A stretch of DNA of 64,000 bases from Tolypothrix tenuis PCC 7101 (GTDB lineage Bacteria > Cyanobacteriota > Cyanobacteriia > Cyanobacteriales > Nostocaceae). Where the stretch lies: assembly GCF_002368295.1 (NCBI RefSeq), contig NZ_AP018248.1, positions 775,101-839,100 of the forward strand, written 5' to 3'. Position 1 is the first letter of the stretch. Each line of letters begins with the position of its first letter. Made by a program: the position numbers and the translations under genes. The notes beneath the pieces were generated by a model. It was not told where the DNA came from, made no database searches, and saw only the letters and a program-made list of their open reading frames with translations. This document shows, in pieces, positions 35,577 to 45,077 of the stretch.

Positions 35577-36602
35577 ATGATGCAATGGATTCTGCCAGTT
35601 GTATTTGTTCTTGCTGGCTTACTAGCGGGAATAATTGCGGAGAAATTTTTCTTCAAGAAGTTGAAAACATTTGTTCTCAAAACAAAAATTCCTGGAAGCG
35701 AACTTATATTTCTTTCATTGCATCGCATGACATTTATTTGGTTCGTACTGGCAGGATTTTCTGCAGCAGTTCTTAGCGCTCCCATCAAACCAGATATTGC
35801 CACTGTCCTGCATAAAATAGTCACTATAGTTATACTTTACTCAGTCACAATAGTTTTAGCTAGATTGACTGCTGGTTTTGTCAATTTATTTATTACTAGA
35901 TCTGAAGGAGTTTCAGCATCACTCATTTCTAATATTGCTAAGACTGCTGTTTTCGTTTTAGGATCGCTAATTTTGTTGCAAACAGTGGGTGTAGAAATTA
36001 CACCAATAATTACGACTTTAGGTATTAGCGGTTTAGCAGTGGGTTTAGCTCTCAAAGATACGCTAGAGAATTTATTTGCGGGCTTTTATCTGCTAATTTC
36101 TAAACAAGTTAGAACTGGAGATTATGTCAAACTAGCAGATAGTCATGAAGGATATGTGATAGATATTTCTTGGCGAAATACAACTATTAGAGAACTTTCA
36201 AATAACGTCATCATTGTACCTAATTGTAAATTATCTTCAGCAATTTTTATTAATTATCATCTGCCAGTTAAAGAAATTACTCTGACACTTAATGTGGGAG
36301 TTGATTACGAAAGCGACTTAGAACAGGTGGAAAGAGTAACAGTAGAAGTTGCTAAAGAAGTGATGGCAGAAATCGCACCACAATTAATCGCCAATGAACC
36401 ATATATCAGATTTCACAAGTTTGGAGATTTTAGTATAGATTTTACGCTTTATATGCGCGTCAATGAATTCTTTGACCAACGCATTGGCAGACATTTATTT
36501 ATTAAAAAATTACATAAACGATATCAAGAAGAAGGAATTAAAATTCCTTTCCCTGCTAGAGAATTGTATATACCCGAAAATGCTGCCAAACTTGAAAATT
36601 AA
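35577..36602 (+). CDS. Mechanosensitive ion channel, MscS family
   Basis: About 341 residues. Four hydrophobic helices lie in the first 165 residues; the pore helix region (ITTLGISGLAVGLALKDTLENLFAGFYLLISK) is the MscS signature with alternating Gly/Ala. It is followed by the beta domain (VRTGDYVKL..GYVIDISWRNTTIRELSNNVIIVPN) and the C-terminal cytoplasmic domain. The channel opens on membrane tension and protects the cell from hypo-osmotic shock. Start ATG 35577 (or 35580). A strong hairpin terminator follows. Confidence 0.93.
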   Translation: MMQWILPVVFVLAGLLAGIIAEKFFFKKLKTFVLKTKIPGSELIFLSLHRMTFIWFVLAGFSAAVLSAPIKPDIATVLHKIVTIVILYSVTIVLARLTAGFVNLFITRSEGVSASLISNIAKTAVFVLGSLILLQTVGVEITPIITTLGISGLAVGLALKDTLENLFAGFYLLISKQVRTGDYVKLADSHEGYVIDISWRNTTIRELSNNVIIVPNCKLSSAIFINYHLPVKEITLTLNVGVDYESDLEQVERVTVEVAKEVMAEIAPQLIANEPYIRFHKFGDFSIDFTLYMRVNEFFDQRIGRHLFIKKLHKRYQEEGIKIPFPARELYIPENAAKLEN

Positions 36603-36906
36603 ACACTTGGCAATATTATTGAAGTTGTAAGATTTTTTGTGTTCGTGCAGTATTTACAACAATATAATGTCTTTATTCCTACATTTAAACCTCGAATTTT
36701 TCAGGATATCTCAAAAATTCGAGGTTTTAGCATTTATAAAAGCAGACAAAATTTATAATAGATAAAGTATTGATCAAGTGGATCTTAGTTAGGCTGTGTT
36801 ACAGCTATGAAAAGATTGAGGAATTAGAGATAATGATATTGAGCCGTAACGCATCATTTATGAAGCTTTATCTGCTAATACTACTATCAAAGGAGAATCA
36901 ATAACC
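36603..36906. other. Intergenic region between MscS and fibrillin genes
   Basis: Contains the MscS terminator and, to the right, an AT-rich promoter zone leading to AGGAG at about 36891 before the TTG start of the next gene. No additional gene. Confidence 0.5.
36688..36730 (+). terminator. Rho-independent terminator after the MscS gene
   Basis: Arms AACCTCGAATTTTT and AAAAATTCGAGGTT (14 bp, perfect) with an 11-base loop, then TTTT. Confidence 0.85.
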
Positions 36907-37554
36907 TTGAATACTCAACTAACCCTTAAAGAACAATTTCTAGCCCAGCTTGATAAAATTCAAAAGCACGGTGATAGTTCTCACGTTACCAATGTAGAGC
37001 TAGACGAAAATACTGCCACAGAAATTGAAAAATTAACAACGGAACTCGAAAGTATTAATCCCAATCCCAAACCTCTGCTCAATGCTATTTCTCTGCTAGA
37101 TGGAACTTGGTTACTGAAATACTCCACTGCTAGAGAAATTAGGGCTTTAGCTTCTCTACCATTAGGGTTAAAAGTCGGTAAAGTATATCAAGTAATTAAT
37201 GTTGCCAACAAATCATTCTTCAACATAGCTTTTGTGCAACATCCTTTGAAAATTATATCAGGATACGTGAAAGTTGCAGCTAGCTTTGAGCCTGTCCAAG
37301 AAGATTTATCGAATCTACCGGACAAACGTATCCAAGTAAATTTTGAAAAACGCTACTTATCAATTGAAAAAATTCTTGGTATTAACACCCCCCAACTCAA
37401 CCCATTTAAAGTTGTTCCAGCTAGTAATCCTAAAGGTAGGCTTCCAACCCTAGATATTACTTATTTAGATGAAACTTTAAGAATTGGGCGTGGTGGAGAT
37501 GGTAGTTTATTTATTCTAACTAAATCTCAAGATTTACCTGATCACTTTAGATAA
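36907..37554 (+). CDS. PAP/fibrillin family protein (plastid lipid-associated)
   Basis: 215 residues. The fibrillin signature is present: LLDGTWLLKYSTAREI (about 58-73), a KVYQVINVANKSFFNIAF strand pair, and the closing LDITYLDETLRIGRGGDGSLFILTK with the diagnostic RGxxGSLFIL-type end. These lipocalin-like proteins associate with thylakoid lipids or plastoglobule-like bodies in cyanobacteria and plastids and protect photosystems under stress. The start is TTG 36907, with AGGAG 11 bases before. Confidence 0.9.
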   Translation: MNTQLTLKEQFLAQLDKIQKHGDSSHVTNVELDENTATEIEKLTTELESINPNPKPLLNAISLLDGTWLLKYSTAREIRALASLPLGLKVGKVYQVINVANKSFFNIAFVQHPLKIISGYVKVAASFEPVQEDLSNLPDKRIQVNFEKRYLSIEKILGINTPQLNPFKVVPASNPKGRLPTLDITYLDETLRIGRGGDGSLFILTKSQDLPDHFR

Positions 37555-37677
37555 ATTTGAATGCGTAATTCGTAATTCGTAATTACAAAATACTGGCAGA
37601 ATCTAAGTTGAGAGGTTTGAATATTTTGCAGAACTTTCAGGAATTAGATTACTCAACTTAGCACTCACGACTCAGCA

Positions 37678-39081
37678 CTACAAAGGCATAAAGTCATACC
37701 CAGTCGCAGATTTATTGCTAGGTTGAATTTTTACTAAAACTGCTGTGCCATTGCGATCGCCTGATGGTAAAAATTGGATTCTACCTGTAGCACCATTAGC
37801 AACCAGGCTGGGACTATGCAGCGCTTTTTCTAAGCCATCGCGGGTGCTATCTTGTTGTAAACCTTTAGCGATCGCAATTGTCGCATCATAAGCTGTAGCA
37901 GTTCGCCAATTTACATTTCCGCCCCAAAGTTTCACCGCATTCTGTGGAAAAGGATTACCTGGAATTGCTTGCGGATGCCAAGGTATAGCTAAAACTAAGC
38001 CATTCACATCACTTTTGCCTACCTGTAGAGTTTGGAATGTGTAGAGTGTGGGGCTAGCAAACAGTGTTAATTTACCGCTATTTGCGGCTGCTAAATCTAA
38101 AGCTTTGTTAATCCTATCGACATGAGGCGCTAATACTAAGCTATCTGCACCACTGCTGATGAATTGGGAAATCAAGGCACTGGGATTAAAATCAGCCGCA
38201 GCAACATCGCAATTTGTGGGGTTAACTTTACCACCGCCAGCAACGATACCTTTGATAAACTCATCCTTGAAAGATTGAGTATCGATTGATTTTGAGTCTG
38301 CACAAATAGCAATATTGTTTTTACGCGCCGTTTTAATAGTGTAATTAGCAAGGCTGGCGGCAAATGAGCCATTACTAGGTACAGTGCGAAATATATAATT
38401 ACCAATACCAGAGAGATTTTGTGCTGTGCTGCTGGGAGAAATCATCACTAATCCTCCCTCTTGGTAAATTGGTGCAGCCGCAATCGAAGCATTACTAGAG
38501 TTATGTCCCACTACAGCTAGAATGCTCTTATCTTGGACAAATTGCTTGGCAATCTGTTGAGCTTGGTTAGCCTCATTATCATCGTTAGCGATCGCCACCT
38601 GCAAAAGTTTACCATTGATACCACCGCTACGATTGACTTCATCTTGCGCCTGGGCGACACCCCGCAGAATTTCTTTTGCCACATCTAAATTCCCGCCGAT
38701 AGGTACACTCACGGCAATTTTCAGGGAATTAGTATTTTTTGTCTGTGAATTATTGAAATAAATTAAGCTTTCTGGATCGTTGCGGTGTTTTTGCAGCGAT
38801 GATTTTAACTTGGTGCTAGCAGTAGCAAAATCGCCCTTTGCAAAAGCTTGTACTCCTGCTTCTTTATCAGCACTCGTATCAGCAGCCACTAAAATTTTCC
38901 CGCCTAAACTGATCCGCTGTGATTGAGAACCTCCGTTACCTGGTTGCGAACTATTCCCAGATATTAAGGAAGTCAAATTGTTACCGGAAAATTGATTCCA
39001 CACCCACAAGCCCAAACCTAACACAGCCGTAGTACAAAGCAGAGATAAAATTAGCAGCTTAATTTCTTTCTGAGAATTCAT
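37678..39081 (-). CDS. ABC-type branched-chain amino acid/urea-type substrate-binding protein
   Basis: 467 residues. A TM anchor (LLILSLLCTTAVLGLGLWVW, about 9-28) precedes a linker with Gly/Ser and a short TPR-like stretch (FAKGDFATASTKLKSSLQKH, about 78-98), then a type I periplasmic-binding fold: LKIAVSVPIGGNLDVAKEILRG, SILAVVGHNSSNASIAAAPIY, VMISPSSTAQNLSG, RTVPSNGSFA. It is probably periplasmic and membrane-anchored. No permease or ATPase genes adjoin, so it may be a sensor or orphan component; ligand unknown. Confidence 0.85.
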   Translation of the reverse strand: MNSQKEIKLLILSLLCTTAVLGLGLWVWNQFSGNNLTSLISGNSSQPGNGGSQSQRISLGGKILVAADTSADKEAGVQAFAKGDFATASTKLKSSLQKHRNDPESLIYFNNSQTKNTNSLKIAVSVPIGGNLDVAKEILRGVAQAQDEVNRSGGINGKLLQVAIANDDNEANQAQQIAKQFVQDKSILAVVGHNSSNASIAAAPIYQEGGLVMISPSSTAQNLSGIGNYIFRTVPSNGSFAASLANYTIKTARKNNIAICADSKSIDTQSFKDEFIKGIVAGGGKVNPTNCDVAAADFNPSALISQFISSGADSLVLAPHVDRINKALDLAAANSGKLTLFASPTLYTFQTLQVGKSDVNGLVLAIPWHPQAIPGNPFPQNAVKLWGGNVNWRTATAYDATIAIAKGLQQDSTRDGLEKALHSPSLVANGATGRIQFLPSGDRNGTAVLVKIQPSNKSATGYDFMPL

Positions 39082-39189
39082 AAGTTATTGATATAGATTG
39101 CTCGGTAGAGTTGGTATTTTCTCTACTAAATACAATCAGAACGAAGAAAATAGGCAAACCTGCAACTCAATAACAGCTTACCGCGATCG

Positions 39190-39305
39190 TGGGGGTTGGG
39201 GATTAGGGATTGGGGACTGGGGACTGGGGACTGGGGATTAAGAAGAAACACCAATTACCAATTACCAATTACCCATTACCCATTACCCATTCCCAATTCC
39301 CCATT
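39190..39305. repeat. Heptameric tandem repeats of GGGGACT and CCAATTA/CCCATTA types
   Basis: GGGGACT copies (about 39196-39240) are followed by ACCAATT/ACCCATT copies (39251-39290), just upstream of argB. Confidence 0.8.
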
Positions 39306-39368
39306 GTTACCAGTTCCAAAGTCTTCTACACTGACTGCATAGGTTTTAAGTCTTAAAAGCTCCTCGTA

Positions 39369-40262
39369 ATGGTCAACGATACTGAGTACATTAGGCAAAC
39401 TGAAGCCACTCGTGTAAAGGTACTTAGCGAAGCTCTGCCTTATATTCAACAGTTCGCCGGTCGTACTGTTGTTGTAAAATATGGCGGTGCGGCGATGAAA
39501 GATAGCACCCTCAAAGATCAGGTAATCCGCGATATTGTCTTCTTATCCTGCGTCGGCTTGCGCCCGATTTTAGTCCACGGTGGCGGCCCAGAAATTAACA
39601 GTTGGTTAGATAAGCTGGGAATTGAACCGCAATTTAAGAATGGTTTGCGAGTTACTGATGCGCCCACAATGGATGTTGTGGAAATGGTGTTGGTGGGTCG
39701 AGTTAATAAGGAAATTGTTGAGCTGATTAACCAAGCTGGTGGTTTGGCTGTGGGACTCTGCGGTAAAGATGGTAATCTCATCACAGCCCGCCCCCAAGGT
39801 CAAGAAGGTATCGGTTTTGTTGGGGAAGTCAGCAATGTCAATATCAAAATTTTAGAAACTCTAGCTAGTAATGGCTATATTCCAGTTGTGTCTAGTGTCG
39901 CCGCCGACGAGACAGGACAAGCTTATAACATTAATGCTGATACCATCGCTGGAGAAATTGCAGCCGCTTTAGGTGCAGAAAAGTTGATTTTACTGACTGA
40001 CACCAGAGGTATTTTAAAAGATTACAAAGATCCTTCTACTTTGATCCCCAAAGTGGATATACCCGAAGCGAGAGATTTAATCGCCACGGGTGTAGTTAGT
40101 GGGGGGATGATTCCCAAGGTCAATTGTTGTGTGCGATCGCTTGCTCAAGGAGTCAAGGCTGCACATATAATTGATGGTCGCATTCCCCATGCTTTGCTAT
40201 TGGAAATCTTTACTGATGTTGGGATTGGAACTATGATTCTCGGTTCCCAATTTAGACCTTGA
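39369..40262 (+). CDS. argB: Acetylglutamate kinase
   Basis: 297 residues. The N-terminal VVKYGGAAMK (about 35-44), LVHGGGPEINSWLDKLG (69-85), the nucleotide-binding NINADTIAGEIAAALGAEKLILLTD and VSGGMIPKV are all conserved. It phosphorylates N-acetylglutamate, the controlling step of arginine synthesis; in cyanobacteria the enzyme is activated by PII (GlnB). The N-terminal helix extension typical of arginine-sensitive hexameric forms is present (residues 1-25). Start ATG 39369; it has a bidirectional hairpin after it. Confidence 0.97.
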   Translation: MVNDTEYIRQTEATRVKVLSEALPYIQQFAGRTVVVKYGGAAMKDSTLKDQVIRDIVFLSCVGLRPILVHGGGPEINSWLDKLGIEPQFKNGLRVTDAPTMDVVEMVLVGRVNKEIVELINQAGGLAVGLCGKDGNLITARPQGQEGIGFVGEVSNVNIKILETLASNGYIPVVSSVAADETGQAYNINADTIAGEIAAALGAEKLILLTDTRGILKDYKDPSTLIPKVDIPEARDLIATGVVSGGMIPKVNCCVRSLAQGVKAAHIIDGRIPHALLLEIFTDVGIGTMILGSQFRP

Positions 40263-40271
40263 TTACCTACT

Positions 40272-40292
40272 GGTTGGGCAGTTTGCCCAACC
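40272..40292. terminator. Bidirectional hairpin between argB and the small secreted protein gene
   Basis: Arms GGTTGGGCA and TGCCCAACC, 9 bp perfect, 3-base loop. It lies between convergent genes. Confidence 0.75.
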
Positions 40293-40298
40293 ATAAAA

Positions 40299-40736
40299 TT
40301 ACCAAGGGTAAAGAATATTGACTTGCGATCGCCCTCTGAATGGTTGATTATATCCAGGATGACGGTCAAATACTGGATTTCTGATTGTTGAGTTGCGGAA
40401 AATGGGGTTAACTACAGAGGGTGTATTTAAACTCGGATAGATATTATTCTGTCCCTCTTGTGGATAAGTGTAGATTGTAGTTGTGGGATAACGGTAATCA
40501 TTGCGTTGGCGATAGCGGTAATTATTATCCCAATGCGTTCTCCCTCTCACCGGATTTACACGTATATGATTATACCTCTGATTCCCATATCCGAATGAAT
40601 CATCGAAGTGTGTTTGCCTTCCACCATTAATAATAATCACCGACTGAGCAGCAGCAGGGGCAATAGTAGCGCCGAGTAATGCCAGAGTGAGGCCTGCACC
40701 CAGCCAATTCCGTTGTAAATCTTTAATCTTAGCCAT
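40299..40736 (-). CDS. Secreted hypothetical protein, Asn/Tyr/Arg-rich
   Basis: 145 residues. A Sec signal peptide (KDLQRNWLGAGLTLALLGATIAPAAAQ) has an AAA-Q cleavage site at about 30/31. The mature part is rich in Asn, Tyr and Arg (NNYRYRQRNDYRYP) with repeated R-NPVF/NPIF motifs and no recognised fold. Probably periplasmic or exported. No function can be assigned. Confidence 0.75.
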   Translation of the reverse strand: MAKIKDLQRNWLGAGLTLALLGATIAPAAAQSVIIINGGRQTHFDDSFGYGNQRYNHIRVNPVRGRTHWDNNYRYRQRNDYRYPTTTIYTYPQEGQNNIYPSLNTPSVVNPIFRNSTIRNPVFDRHPGYNQPFRGRSQVNILYPW

Positions 40737-41097
40737 ATTTTGCTTCCCCAGTTTGATCGACTGAAATTTTCAGTAGCTGCTGATTGTTGGTATCTGAATG
40801 ATTGGTTTACTAACTTTTTATGGATTTCTGATCAGTACTTCAGTGCTGATTAAGAAAATTATTTTTCCATCAATGTTAGTGTGCATTTTTTAACATACCT
40901 CAGTAGTGCATCTTTAGTACTGCTGCGGTGATTAAGAAATATTGAAAAAGTACAGGTAACTATTTTCATAAAAATTTTAGCTAGTCTCGTGAATTTCCAC
41001 ATCCATCTAAAGGTAGGGGTAGTTCATTTGTGCTATGTACCCCGAAAACATTTCCTAATGATTGCTGACATTGGCACAATAAATTTAAGAACTACTG
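40737..41097. other. Divergent intergenic region
   Basis: AT-rich, 361 bases between two divergent genes and so presumably two promoters. Two related direct motifs occur: CAGTACTTCAGTGCTGATTA (about 40834) and TAGTACTGCTGCGGTGATTA (about 40916), each ending in AAGAAA. They could be tandem regulator sites; no known operator is recognised. Confidence 0.45.
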
Positions 41098-41631
41098 ATG
41101 TGTGTACAGAACGTGAATGCAGAAAGTTTAGAATTAGCCAGATCTCGCTACCAAGCAGGGAGAGTTGCTTTTGAAAATGGGCAATACCGAGAAGCTGTGG
41201 AGAATCTGGAAAAAGCCAGCGCCCTCTTGTCTGGTAATTCTCGCTTTGGGGGCGAAGTGCAAATTTGGCTGGTAACCGCTTATGAAGCTGCGGGAAGAAC
41301 AGAGGATGCGATCGCCCTTTGCGAACAACTTAAACGCCATCCCTACTCAGAAACCAGTAAACAAGCCCGGCATTTACTCTACATCTTAAAAGCACCGAAG
41401 CTGAAAAGACCCAGCGAGTGGATGACAGAAATTCCCGATTTGGGTAAATTACCTGAAAATGAATCACAAGTGCGGATATCTGTCAAGCCTCGCCCAGCTA
41501 CTAGCACCAAAAAACCGGAACCGGAATTTGTGGATCTCAGCCAAGTCAATACCAAAGATAACCGCTTTATTTGGCTGGCGTTAATTGTCATCGGGTTAAT
41601 CCTGGGATACTTGGTTTGGCTAAATGTTTAA
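41098..41631 (+). CDS. TPR-containing protein with C-terminal membrane anchor
   Basis: 177 residues. Residues 11-85 form about two tetratricopeptide-like helical hairpins (SRYQAGRVAFENGQYREAVENLEKA and IWLVTAYEAAGRTEDAIALCEQLKR). A Pro/Lys-rich linker leads to a single C-terminal TM helix (FIWLALIVIGLILGYLVWL, about 157-175). It should be a tail-anchored inner- or thylakoid-membrane protein with a cytosolic scaffold domain. Partner unknown. Confidence 0.82.
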   Translation: MCVQNVNAESLELARSRYQAGRVAFENGQYREAVENLEKASALLSGNSRFGGEVQIWLVTAYEAAGRTEDAIALCEQLKRHPYSETSKQARHLLYILKAPKLKRPSEWMTEIPDLGKLPENESQVRISVKPRPATSTKKPEPEFVDLSQVNTKDNRFIWLALIVIGLILGYLVWLNV

Positions 41632-41647
41632 TTGTCAAAAGTCACAG

Positions 41648-41667
41648 AGACGCGATTAATCGCGTCT
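41648..41667. repeat. Dispersed palindrome AGACGCGATTAATCGCGTCT
   Basis: Perfect 20-bp palindrome after the TPR gene. A second hairpin (ATTTTCCACCT and AGGTGGGAAAAT, 41711-41742) follows and may end the transcript, although no T-run is present. Confidence 0.85.
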
Positions 41668-41901
41668 GTACAAAAGTTAAAAGTCCAAAGTTTAAAACTT
41701 TTGGATGTGGATTTTCCACCTATATCTCTCAGGTGGGAAAATAACCATTGGGATTGAAAAGGATGAAGTGTAAAGGATGAAGGATGAAAGTTTTTCAATA
41801 TTTAGGCTCTATTGATTTATCTTTGGGTTAATTTCATACTTTAGCCCTCATACTTTATCCTTCATCCTAGAAAATCTGATACTTGAGGAGACTAATTATT
41901 G

Positions 41902-42825
41902 ATGAATTCTTCATATCTAGGAAAAGTTCTCAATTGGTTAATTAAACCATTAAGTTTTGTTATAAAAAAAAGAGAATTGTTAACAAAATTTGTTGGACAT
42001 AAATCAATTAACGCCATATTTTCTTTCTCCCAAAACAGCAGCAATACCAAAACACCAAAACCGATTTTGTGGGTAGTCGTCTTAGCATCCTTACTGTTAA
42101 CTGGTTGTGTGCAGTATGACGTAGGTGTGAACTTTAGCAACTCCAATCATGGGGAATTGGTGCAGCATATTAAATTAGGAGAAAGGCTCACCAGTTTTAG
42201 TGGCGACTATGTTTATGAATGGTTGAATAGTATAGAACGCCGTGCCCGCAAACTGGAAGGCAAAACAAAACGAATTTCGCCTGAAGAAGTGATTGTGACG
42301 ATTCCTTTCACGAATGGGCAAGAATTACAGGCAAAATTTAATGAGTTTTTTAGCTCCCACATCAATCAAAACACTGAGCCTGTAGCCGCTGAATCTGATT
42401 CAGAACTACCAAAAGTTGAATCTAACTTACTCATAGAAGAGAACAACTTTTTACTATTGGTACGTGATCGCTTAATTTATGATTTAGATTTGCGATCGCT
42501 CTCGCTAATTGCCAGTGATGGTAATGTTTTAGCTAACGCAGGTTCAATTCTCGATTTGGATTTTAGTTTAAAAACCCCATTGGGAGCGCAAAACATCCCC
42601 ATTGGTGAAAATCCCATTGAGCCAGAAAAGATTAACAATCAACTAGTGTGGAAGCTAAAAACTGGTGAACTCAACCACATAGAAGTAGTTTTTTGGCTTC
42701 CTAGCCCCCTTGGTATTGGTGCATTGCTAATTGCTTTGTTTGTCTGGGGTGGAATATATCTCAGATATACATTTATGCCAGATCCCAGACTGCAGTTTGC
42801 ACCAAAACCAGCAGTATCAGAATAG
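41902..42825 (+). CDS. DUF3153 domain lipoprotein
   Basis: About 307 residues. A hydrophobic segment and lipobox LLLTGC are at about residues 62-69; the unusually long stretch before it (about 60 residues) suggests the true start could be further in, but ATG 41902 is best supported. The region VQYDVGVNFSNSNHGELVQHIKLGERLT is typical of the cyanobacterial/plant DUF3153 family, and a C-terminal TM (LGIGALLIALFVWGGIYLRYTF) is present. Predicted to be membrane-associated in the periplasm or thylakoid lumen. Function unknown. Confidence 0.8.
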   Translation: MNSSYLGKVLNWLIKPLSFVIKKRELLTKFVGHKSINAIFSFSQNSSNTKTPKPILWVVVLASLLLTGCVQYDVGVNFSNSNHGELVQHIKLGERLTSFSGDYVYEWLNSIERRARKLEGKTKRISPEEVIVTIPFTNGQELQAKFNEFFSSHINQNTEPVAAESDSELPKVESNLLIEENNFLLLVRDRLIYDLDLRSLSLIASDGNVLANAGSILDLDFSLKTPLGAQNIPIGENPIEPEKINNQLVWKLKTGELNHIEVVFWLPSPLGIGALLIALFVWGGIYLRYTFMPDPRLQFAPKPAVSE

Positions 42826-42924
42826 TTCTGAGTGCTGAGTGCTGAGATGAGAATAGAGTCTCTAGCAAGAGATGTGACTAGTTTGACCAATTCCAAACAA
42901 GCTTTTGACTCTTAACTCTTGTAC

Positions 42925-42944
42925 AGACGCGATTAATCGCGTCT
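42925..42944. repeat. Dispersed palindrome AGACGCGATTAATCGCGTCT
   Basis: Perfect copy of the 20-bp element, lying between the convergent DUF3153 and pdxH genes, where it may also act as a terminator hairpin. Confidence 0.85.
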
Positions 42945-42962
42945 CTTTATACTCAGCACTTA

Positions 42963-43607
42963 TTAAGGAGATAAACGCTCAATTTTCCAATTGCCATTAT
43001 CTAGACGAGTATAAAGCAGGCGATCGTGTAAGCGACTGGGGCGGCCTTGCCAAAACTCAACTTCTACAGGAATGACACGCAAGCCTCCCCAATTCACAGG
43101 CCGAGGAATGTCTTGAGTTTCATATTTGTCCTGTAATTCTTGCAAGCGCTGCTCTAAAACTTCTCGGCTTTCTATCACCTCGCTTTGATTAGAAGCCCAT
43201 GCACCCAAGCGACTATTTTCAGGACGGCTGTAAAAATATTGATCGGATTCCGCTTCCGAAACTTTCTCCACCTGTCCTGTAATGCGAACTTGGCGTTCTA
43301 ATTCCGCCCACCAAAACACTAATGCAGCTTGCGGGTTTTCTGCTAGTTCTTGACCTTTACGGCTGTTATAGTTGGTAAAGAAGACAAAGCCTCGCTCATC
43401 AAAATTTTTCAGTAGTACCATTCTGGCCGAGGGTTTACCGTCGGGCATAGCTGTAGCCAGAGTCATGGCGTTGGGTTCAGGAAGTTGGGCTGCTAGCGCC
43501 TGATCGAACCATTGTTTAAATTGCATAAAAGGATTAGGATTAACCTCAGTTTCGCTCAAATCTTGTAGAGTATAGTCTTTACGAAGATCAGCTATGGTTG
43601 GATTCAT
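42963..43607 (-). CDS. pdxH: Pyridoxamine 5'-phosphate oxidase
   Basis: 214 residues, the usual length. Conserved blocks: NAMTLATAMPDGKPSARMVLLKNFDERGFVFFTNYNSRKG (FMN-binding), RQVRITGQVEKV, SRLGAWAS, and the C-terminal VEFWQGRPSRLHDRLLYTR. It uses FMN and oxygen to oxidise pyridoxamine or pyridoxine phosphate to PLP. Dimeric, cytosolic. Nothing missing. Confidence 0.96.
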   Translation of the reverse strand: MNPTIADLRKDYTLQDLSETEVNPNPFMQFKQWFDQALAAQLPEPNAMTLATAMPDGKPSARMVLLKNFDERGFVFFTNYNSRKGQELAENPQAALVFWWAELERQVRITGQVEKVSEAESDQYFYSRPENSRLGAWASNQSEVIESREVLEQRLQELQDKYETQDIPRPVNWGGLRVIPVEVEFWQGRPSRLHDRLLYTRLDNGNWKIERLSP

Positions 43608-43970
43608 GGCGATGTACTTCCCTGGTATTTAGATCAGTTTTGTAGATGTCTTTATTCAAAATATCTTTTATGGTCAGCGCCAATACCTATTGAGCAATTT
43701 TTTTCTAGATTTATAGAAAAAATATTGCATCTGATACCAAATTGGGATAAATAATATTGTCTGAGATTGCCAGAGCAGCTTTTTGGTCAAGACTTTCAAT
43801 ATCAGAGGTTGTTTGAAAAGTGATTGGTTGTGTTTTTAGCACTTGTTGATCCCCCCAACCCCCCTTAAAAAGGGGAATTTAGGAGGAGCTAAAACGTTTT
43901 GCTACCAACCAGAGGACTTTTAACACATCCTCTAAAATCCACAATCTAAAATCCAAAATTTAAAATCGAT
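43608..43970. other. Divergent intergenic region with dispersed repeats
   Basis: Contains a hairpin of TTTTTTCTA/TAGAAAAAA arms near 43699-43722, a CCCCCTTAAAAAGGGG palindromic repeat near 43859-43877 (a common Nostocales interspersed motif), and a run of (AAAATCC/ATC)-type short repeats at about 43930-43968 right before the AI-2E gene. No gene seen. Confidence 0.6.
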
Positions 43971-45077
43971 ATGATCCGCCGTTCAGCCTCCCTTCAAAGT
44001 TTGTTAATTTATGGTCTGAGCGGCCCGATTATCGCTCTTAATGTCTGGTTATTGTCAGTAGTGTTTCACTATTTCCAGCATCCCATCACTATCCTCAGTT
44101 CTGCAGCAATTCTGGCTTTTTTATTAAATTATCCGGTGGAGTTCTTTAAACGCGCGCGCATCACCCACACTCAGGCGGTGATTATTGTTTTGCTGGTCAC
44201 TTTTACATTAGTAGTGATTTTGGGTGTCACATTAGTACCCATGCTACTTGACCAAACAATTCAACTTTTAAATAAAATTCCTGATTGGTTAACTAGCAGT
44301 CAAAGAAATCTCGAACATGTTGAAGCTTTAGCAAAACAACGGCGGTTACCCATAAATCTGCAAATAGTGGCTAATCAAATTAATGCTAATATCCAAAATT
44401 TGGTGCAGCAGTTAGCTTCGGGTGCGGTGGGATTTGCCGGCACACTGCTCTCAGGAATACTGAATGTGGTGTTAGTAGTGGTGCTAGCGTTTTATATGCT
44501 GATCTATGGCGATCGCGTCTGGGCTGGTTTGGTCAGTCTGTTACCATCTAATATTAGAATTCCTTTAACAACATCCTTACGATTAAATTTTCAGAACTTC
44601 TTCCTTAGTCAGTTGTTGTTAGGGCTATTTATGGTAGTGACTCTAACACCAATTTTTCTAGTTTTGAGGGTACCATTCGCCTTACTGTTTGCCATAGTTA
44701 TTGGCATAGGCGAACTGATTCCCTTTGTGGGTGCAACTCTTGGCATTGGTTTAGTCACAATCCTAGTACTGCTCCAAAATTGGTGGTTAGCAGTGCAAGT
44801 TGCTTTGTCAGCAATTCTCTTGCAACAAGTTAAAGATAACTTATTAGCGCCTAAATTACTAGGTGATTTTATCGGACTCAATCCCATCTGGATTTTTGTA
44901 GCAATCTTAATGGGTTTTGAAATAGCAGGTTTACTAGGGACACTTGTTGCTGTTCCCATTGCTGGCACTATTAAAGGCACATTTGATGCTCTTAAAAGTG
45001 GTGAATCTGGTAATTTTGCTTCACATTTTTCTATTAATAATTACACATCTGATTTTGATGAAGAAAGTAAAAGTTAG
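43971..45077 (+). CDS. AI-2E family transporter (PerM-like membrane protein)
   Basis: 368 residues with about eight TM helices. The family's mid-protein conserved region LSGILNVVLVVVLAFYMLIYGDRVW and C-terminal GIGELIPFVGATLGIG and LAPKLLGDFIGLNPIWIFVAILMGFEIAGLLGTLVAVPI are clear. Members export or exchange small molecules or ions (AI-2 in one case, Na+/H+ in others); the role here cannot be told. Confidence 0.92.
   Translation: MIRRSASLQSLLIYGLSGPIIALNVWLLSVVFHYFQHPITILSSAAILAFLLNYPVEFFKRARITHTQAVIIVLLVTFTLVVILGVTLVPMLLDQTIQLLNKIPDWLTSSQRNLEHVEALAKQRRLPINLQIVANQINANIQNLVQQLASGAVGFAGTLLSGILNVVLVVVLAFYMLIYGDRVWAGLVSLLPSNIRIPLTTSLRLNFQNFFLSQLLLGLFMVVTLTPIFLVLRVPFALLFAIVIGIGELIPFVGATLGIGLVTILVLLQNWWLAVQVALSAILLQQVKDNLLAPKLLGDFIGLNPIWIFVAILMGFEIAGLLGTLVAVPIAGTIKGTFDALKSGESGNFASHFSINNYTSDFDEESKS

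Noticed and set aside
40989..41174. 61-codon frame before the TPR gene
   Set aside because: Overlaps the TPR gene start in another frame and lacks family features.
43859..43877. Rho-independent terminator at CCCCCTTAAAAAGGGG
   Set aside because: It lies between divergent genes with no transcript to end, and matches a common interspersed palindrome.
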